From the NCBI GenBank assembly GCA_012932295.1, contig JAAONU010000004.1, forward strand, positions 12,929,773 through 12,993,772: DNA of 64,000 nt. Reading direction: 5' to 3'. Each line of letters begins with the position of its first letter. Position 1 is the first letter of the stretch. This stretch comes from Cyclina sinensis. Its lineage: Eukaryota > Mollusca > Bivalvia > Venerida > Veneridae. Of this stretch, positions 58,841 through 64,000 are shown one piece after another. The notes beneath the pieces were generated by a model. It was not told where the DNA came from, did no database searches, and saw only the letters and a list, made by a program, of their open reading frames with translations. The position numbers and the translations under genes are program-made.

Positions 58841-61482
58841 TCGATTTTAAATAAGAAATCTGTTAAATGTCTAGATATTTATGCAATCTTTGTCAAAGTT
58901 GAAACAATGAAACAATTTGTTGCTCCAGTGAAAGAAGTTAGAATCAAGCAAAGAACAGAACCCTGGATGTCATCAGAAATCCTTCAGTTTATTAATGAAC
59001 GTGATAGATCTTTTTATGAATATAAGAATGATAAATGTGAAGAAAAACTTTTGAAATTTAGACAGCTTAGAAATAAAACCCAGTTCATGATACATAATGC
59101 CAAACATACTTATTTTAAAGAACAAATTGATGAAAACAAGGGTAATTCTAAGTCACTCTGGACTGCTCTAAAAAGGCTAGGGCTACCATCAAAAAAGTGT
59201 TCATCTTCACATTCTACCTCTATTGGTTTAAAGATGGATGATTGCAATGAGGTCTATTTTGAAAAGGAAACTGTTTCAGAAAAGTTTAATACCTTTTATA
59301 CAACCGTTGCATCAAAACTTGTTGAACACCTGCCTCAATGTTTGAATAATTTTGGTAGGAAATTTGTTTTTGATTTTTATTCTAGAAAAGGTGTATTTTT
59401 AAATAATTATTCTTTTTCAATTGTTTCTGAAAATAAAGTTTTTAAGTATTTAAGTAAGCTGGGCATAAAGAAAGCAACTGGATTGGATGGTATTCCTTCC
59501 AGATTTGTTAGGGATGGTGCTTCCATTATTTCCTGTCCTCTTGCTCATATAATCAATTTGTTCCTGATACAGGGAGTTGTCTCTGATGATCTAAAAGCAG
59601 CCAGGGTTATTCCTCTTTATAAAAAAGGTCATAAAACTGAGGTTGGTAACTATCGTCCTGTTTCAATCCTTTGTATTATTTCCAAGGTCTTTGAGCGTGT
59701 GGTGTATGATCAGGTAGAGTCATATTTATCTGATAATAAGTTACTCTATATGTTTCAGTCTGGGTTCAGGAGAAAGTTTTCTACTGAGACATGTCTTGTT
59801 CATTTGTCTGACTATATCAGGTTTGAAATGGATAAAGGTCACCTTGTAGGTATGGTGCTTCTTGATCTTCAAAAGGCCTTTGATACTGTTGACCACTCTA
59901 TCCTTTTGATGAAACTTGAAGCGATTGGACTTGGTGACGACATTTTGCGCTGGTTCAGGTCATACTTATCTGATAGACAACAACTTGTTGATCTCTCTGG
60001 TACTTTTTCCAAACCCTGTAGTGTTACCTGTGGTGTTCCCCAAGTGTCAATTTTAGGGCCGCTTCTCTTCCTTATCTATGTTAATGATATGTCTGGTGCT
60101 ATAAATAGTAAACTACTACTTTATGCAGATGATTCAGGAATCTTGGTTGCAGGTAAGAACAGGTCATTCATAGAAAAACAGTTATCTGAGGATCTGGAAT
60201 TAGTACACCAGTGGCTGGTTGATAATAGGTTGTCTCTACATTTGGGTAAAACTGAGTCGATTTTGTTTGGGTCTAAAGTAAAGGTCAACAATTATGGTGA
60301 TTTATGCATTTCTTGTAGTGACAAGGCTATTCAGTCCACTTCTTCAGTTAAATATCTTTGGGAAATACTGGATCAGAATTTATCAGGTCAATCTATTGTT
60401 AGTTCTATCATTAAGAAGGCCAATGCCAGGTTAAAGTTCTTATACAGGAAGCAGAAATATTTAACAGTCCACACTAAAAAGCTCTTGGTTCAGTCTCTTA
60501 TCCAATGTCATTTTGATTATGCTTGTTGTGCTTGGTATTCTGGACTAACCAAGTTATGGAAAAACAAGCTGCAGGTCACCCAAAATAAATTGATCAGGTT
60601 TGTTCTTAATATGGAAAAAAGGTCACACATTGATCAAGGTCACTTCAGGTCTATAGGTTGGTTACCAGTTGATAAAAGAGTGGATCAAATTATTCTAGGT
60701 CATGTTTTTAAGATTAGAAATGGTCTTTCACCAGAATATATGAATCAAAACTTTGTATCCCAAGTCTCCATTCATACTTATAGTACAAGGTCAAGTGATA
60801 ATGGTTCTTATATTCTCCCAAAGGTCAAAGGTTTTGGTATAAAGTCTTTTTCATTTTTGGGATGCAAGCTATGGAATTCACTGCCTTTTCAAATCAGGAA
60901 TCTGTCCAGCCTTGCTTCTTTTAAAAAAACTGTAAAGTGTCATTTTTTAACAAATTTAGATTAAATTTTAATACATGTATATCATTTTATCAGTAATGTT
61001 GTACATGGCTGATCCTTTCAAAGACATATTTGTTCAAAATGTATTCTTTTCCCGAGATATTTATTTTTAAGACTGTGATTTATAATATCTAAATGATCTA
61101 TGATCTTAACTTTCTACAAGCTTTATAAAAAGTGATGTCAATTTTCTGTGATGATATTTTAATTATTTACTTACTCAGGATTATTGTTCTATGTTTTTTG
61201 TTCAATTGATGTGCTTAGAATTTTTTTTTTAAATTCTCTAATTTTTCTTTAAGGTCTCATGCCTCTCTATGTCAGGCCATTACTATCAAGGACCACAATG
61301 GAAATAAGGGATTCTCTTCTCTTTTTTGTGTTATCCTTGATATTGATGTGACTGACATGGTTCATTTTCATTAATATATCATTTCATTCTTATATTTGTT
61401 TTATATACTTATATGTCTATTTTAAATGTTTTGTATCCATGTTGCTTACACAATATTGAAATAAATCTATCTATCTATCTAA
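58841..61482 (+). mobile_element. 5'-truncated CR1/L2-like LINE
   Basis: The open frame extends upstream of its ATG to 58841 without any endonuclease domain, so the 5' end is truncated. The 3' UTR has 'aaggaccacaatggaaataa' and ends 'aataaatctatctatctatc'. A short (ATCT)n terminus instead of poly(A) is usual in CR1/L2-type elements. The exact 5' boundary and target duplications are not resolved. Confidence 0.9.
58907..60964 (+). CDS. LINE reverse transcriptase ORF (685 residues, endonuclease missing)
   Basis: Non-LTR RT motifs in order: KKATGLDGIPSRF (about 188), AARVIPLYKKG, NYRPVSIL, FQSGFRRKFST, LLDLQKAFDTVDH (about 317), GVPQVSILGPLLFLIYVNDM (about 376) and active-site YADDS (406-410). 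The C-terminal FDYACCAWYSG and TRSSDNG segment is typical of CR1/L2/Jockey-group proteins. The usual GVPQGSILGP Gly is Val, and the usual YLGV...LD is YLWEILD; both suggest early decay despite the open frame. The first ATG is used as start, but the frame is open for 22 codons before it. It would copy its RNA by target-primed reverse transcription, but it lacks the nuclease to do so alone. Confidence 0.95.
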   Translation: MKQFVAPVKEVRIKQRTEPWMSSEILQFINERDRSFYEYKNDKCEEKLLKFRQLRNKTQFMIHNAKHTYFKEQIDENKGNSKSLWTALKRLGLPSKKCSSSHSTSIGLKMDDCNEVYFEKETVSEKFNTFYTTVASKLVEHLPQCLNNFGRKFVFDFYSRKGVFLNNYSFSIVSENKVFKYLSKLGIKKATGLDGIPSRFVRDGASIISCPLAHIINLFLIQGVVSDDLKAARVIPLYKKGHKTEVGNYRPVSILCIISKVFERVVYDQVESYLSDNKLLYMFQSGFRRKFSTETCLVHLSDYIRFEMDKGHLVGMVLLDLQKAFDTVDHSILLMKLEAIGLGDDILRWFRSYLSDRQQLVDLSGTFSKPCSVTCGVPQVSILGPLLFLIYVNDMSGAINSKLLLYADDSGILVAGKNRSFIEKQLSEDLELVHQWLVDNRLSLHLGKTESILFGSKVKVNNYGDLCISCSDKAIQSTSSVKYLWEILDQNLSGQSIVSSIIKKANARLKFLYRKQKYLTVHTKKLLVQSLIQCHFDYACCAWYSGLTKLWKNKLQVTQNKLIRFVLNMEKRSHIDQGHFRSIGWLPVDKRVDQIILGHVFKIRNGLSPEYMNQNFVSQVSIHTYSTRSSDNGSYILPKVKGFGIKSFSFLGCKLWNSLPFQIRNLSSLASFKKTVKCHFLTNLD

Positions 61483-61517
61483 CAATAGGTAGTTGGATTG
61501 TACCCTTTATTCATTTT

Positions 61518-61612
61518 AGACGTCAGATAAATCCTCACTTGGACAACGTCAGATGAATCCTCATTTGCAACAACGACATATAAATCCTCACTTGTACAAT
61601 GTCAGATAAATG
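61518..61612. repeat. Short tandem repeat, about 27-bp unit, 3.5 copies
   Basis: 'cgtcagataaatcctcactt' plus 'ggacaa' repeats with variants (cgtcagatgaatcctcattt, cgacatataaatcctcactt, tgtcagataaatg). It lies just beyond the LINE end. Confidence 0.75.
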
Positions 61613-62589
61613 TTTAATTTAATTTGGTACCAGTCTGGCACGATGATCACCACTCAAAATGCAGTGGCAATTTTTTTAATGTATTATGCCGATTGTGTTA
61701 ATGTGTAGTACCTTTTCTATTTTTCTAGCTCTCTGAAAAATGAAAATGCTGTAGAACTGAATTTGCCTTGAATATTAGTTAATATTATGACAAGTTTCAA
61801 TTTAAAACATTATTTATTTGTGCTGTATTGAAATCGAAGGGAATCCTCATTAAGTTGGCATATTTCTTGATGCTAGCCGTTTAATAAAGCTTTTCCCATT
61901 CTCAGTAACGATTTGTAACACTTATTTCTCAAGCGTACTTAATCATAATTAGCAATATCTTATAATATGAAGATTTTTTAGTTCTTGATATATTCTTACC
62001 GTATTTGTACCACAAATACGGTAACCGCAAACTCCACCTGTTGGCAGATATCCTTGCAAGTTACCTGCATACAAAATATCTGATATATCGATCAATAAAC
62101 GAAGACTCTAAGGGGAAAAATATAAAAAAATCTATTTTAGCCTTGTTTTAAAGAACAATTTAAACGAGTATATTCTTGACTTATATTAAACATTGATAGA
62201 AGGTTGTCCGTACAGCTGACGGTGTTACAGCAAATATTAGTGCGTAAGATTAAGTAAAATGTATTCCCCTTACATCATAAACTTCGATCTCTAGCTGAAA
62301 CTATGACTTGGCTTTGGCTTTAACTAAATACAAGTGTACATTGGTCACATCTTTTGAGACGCTCCATGTGCAAGTGTTTGTCGGGAAGTATTTATGTCCC
62401 AGCAAGCAAGTTTTGGTTTGAGCAGTTTTTTTCCATATCAGTAAAGGATTACATAAAGTTTTTGAACTGTCCGTCTGGATGTCCGTCATTCCTTCCATCT
62501 GAAAACTTTAACATTGCTTTTAACTTCCTTATTAGTAAAATGGATTACTTCATCTACGCCACTTTGGACAAGACGTTTCCACTGACATA
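61613..62589. other. No gene recognised
   Basis: AT-rich DNA. 'taccgtatttgtaccacaaatacggta' near 61998 forms a 12-nt inverted pair with a three-base loop. Otherwise nothing is seen. Confidence 0.4.
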
Positions 62590-62790
62590 AATTTATATGA
62601 TCTTGATCGCTGAATAACCTTGACCGCGAAGGTCCAGTTGCTACAAATACTTAATATTGGCCATAACTCCTTCATTATTAAAAAAGGTTGAGTTCATATT
62701 TCGTGTTAAGAAGAGATCCATTTTTTCCTTGATCCCTAAATGACCTTGACCTTGAGGTCAAATTGTCAAAAAACTCCTTTTGAATGATGT
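62590..62790. repeat. Dispersed 'aatgaccttgaccttgaggtca' repeat
   Basis: Two diverged units contain 'gaataaccttgaccgcgaag' and 'aatgaccttgaccttgaggt'. They are the inverse-strand counterpart of the 'aaggtcaaggtca' arrays in the SMARCD introns. Confidence 0.5.
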
Positions 62791-64000
62791 ACAATATCTT
62801 CATCAGGTCCTCAGCTGAAAGGTAAAAGCACACCACTTCGAGGACATTGTAAGCTTTCAGTGACAGTTCTTATTTTTCTTTCAAAGGAATTGCTACTGCT
62901 ACTGGTCTTTATACAGATACCCTAAGCGTTATTCGATGTTTTCTACTGTATTATTATGCTTATTCTAACCCTTAATATAGTTTCTACCGAAAAAGGCAAA
63001 ACGGCGCCGTTTGATGTTTACATCAATGATTTTCTTGTTTTTTATTTGCTTTTAATATAAAAGTATAAAAAGAGAAAATACCGAAAAAGTCCATAAAGAG
63101 ATTGTCACTTTGGCACATTACTAGCGAAATATATGAACGTATTACATTTCATATAACAGGCATAGAAATAGCAATTTTCAGGCGGTCTATACTTAATGCT
63201 GTTTTTTTTAATATTTTTTTTTAGAAACTTGTCTGCACAAAATACCAGTTCTAAATTTTGCCGTGATATATACGGTACCAGACCTCTTCAATTTGTAGAA
63301 CACATAGATAAACACTCGGATATCTTTGACTAGTTTTGTGTAAGGATTTATTTACCGAAACGGCCTTAATGTACCAGAAGATACCATTCATTTTACTCAG
63401 ACAAAAACTTTTGGAAGAGATCATAAAACGTCATTTTTTTCTGTATGAAACAGAACATTTACAAAACACTTTAAGAATTCAAATTTGGTTTGAATGCGAT
63501 AAAGCCACCTATATAGGTAACAGGCCAATAATAAAGAATTTGTAATCAAATATTAAATTCAAATGTCATTCGTTACAAAGTGAATACTTTTCTGTTTTCA
63601 AGTCTAATCTGGAAACTATCATTTTTCTTCAAAACAACGTTATTTTCAAAGAAATGAAGTTCGTATTAAACGACCATAATTTTTCTGAAGCGAGATCATG
63701 GCTATCGAGTTGCTTTAAATAAAATTCACCACGTCTCCAACAGCGCGTTCAATAGATCGGCTACATTTACTTAGGGACGGTATTAAATTAACTTTAATAG
63801 GTTCTCTTTCAGAAACAAATTTCAATCGGCCATGTAATTAACGTTCTAGATTCTAAGAAATTACACGTCAAAGGTAATATTTTATTCAGGTTTTTAATGT
63901 CGCTTGGTAGTAGGACTATCGATATTGAGTGTTTCAGACTGACTATATAAAAGAAGGTCTTCAATATGCTTACCTTTGTTTCGATTCATTTAATTCGATT
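62791..64000. other. No gene recognised
   Basis: AT-rich DNA to the window edge. I see no exon, RNA gene or element that I can support. Confidence 0.4.

Overview
The window is animal nuclear DNA, AT-rich and intron-rich, and most likely from a bivalve mollusc. Evidence for this: a SMARCD/BAF60 gene split by large introns; a gene ending in the 'short-chain collagen C4-like' domain that is abundant in bivalves; a tRNA-derived SINE whose centre resembles the MetaSINE domain; a BEL/Pao LTR retrotransposon, a CR1/L2-type LINE and Tc1 fragments; and many tandem or dispersed repeats built on 'aaggtcaaggtcac' and 'gtcggtcggtc'. The species cannot be read from the sequence.

Layout. (1) 1-15,090, + strand: the 3' eight coding exons of SMARCD, a SWI/SNF chromatin-remodelling subunit. 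Earlier exons lie before position 1. Exon junctions are all phase 0, but the SWIB-domain exon carries a one-base frame break near 6975. Introns hold tandem repeats, a 28-bp minisatellite and a 154-bp palindromic MITE-like element. (2) 16,579-23,175, - strand, convergent with SMARCD: a multi-exon gene for a predicted type II membrane protein with a short cytoplasmic tail, one transmembrane helix, a Ser/Thr-rich stalk and a C-terminal C4-like domain. I assembled it from five exons with matching splice phases, plus one unresolved frame change in the stalk. Its introns hold a SINE and a ~154-bp tandem array. (3) 23,176-46,130: no convincing host gene. It holds minisatellites, an old duplicated segment, inverted repeats, two unrelated broken Tc1 transposase pieces, and an unusual Lys/Arg/Ser-rich open frame followed by an A-tract. 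(4) 46,136-55,025: a complete, very young BEL/Pao retrotransposon with 565-bp LTRs that differ at one base and a 5-bp target duplication AATTG. Its 2093-residue Gag-Pol frame is open. Ahead of it sits a separate 238-residue ORF with SGNH-hydrolase-like motifs, which I regard as the most interesting item in the window. (5) 55,030-55,109: a tRNA-like sequence directly at the BEL insertion point. (6) 58,841-61,482: a 5'-truncated CR1/L2-like LINE with a 685-residue RT ORF and an (ATCT)n 3' end. (7) 61,483-64,000: a short tandem repeat and one dispersed repeat; otherwise no recognisable feature.

The two host genes have no evident functional link. One is a nuclear chromatin factor and the other a predicted cell-surface protein; they simply converge. 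The BEL element is self-contained, with LTR promoter and polyA signals, the SGNH-like ORF, a spacer with two copies of a hairpin, and Gag-PR-RT-RH-IN.
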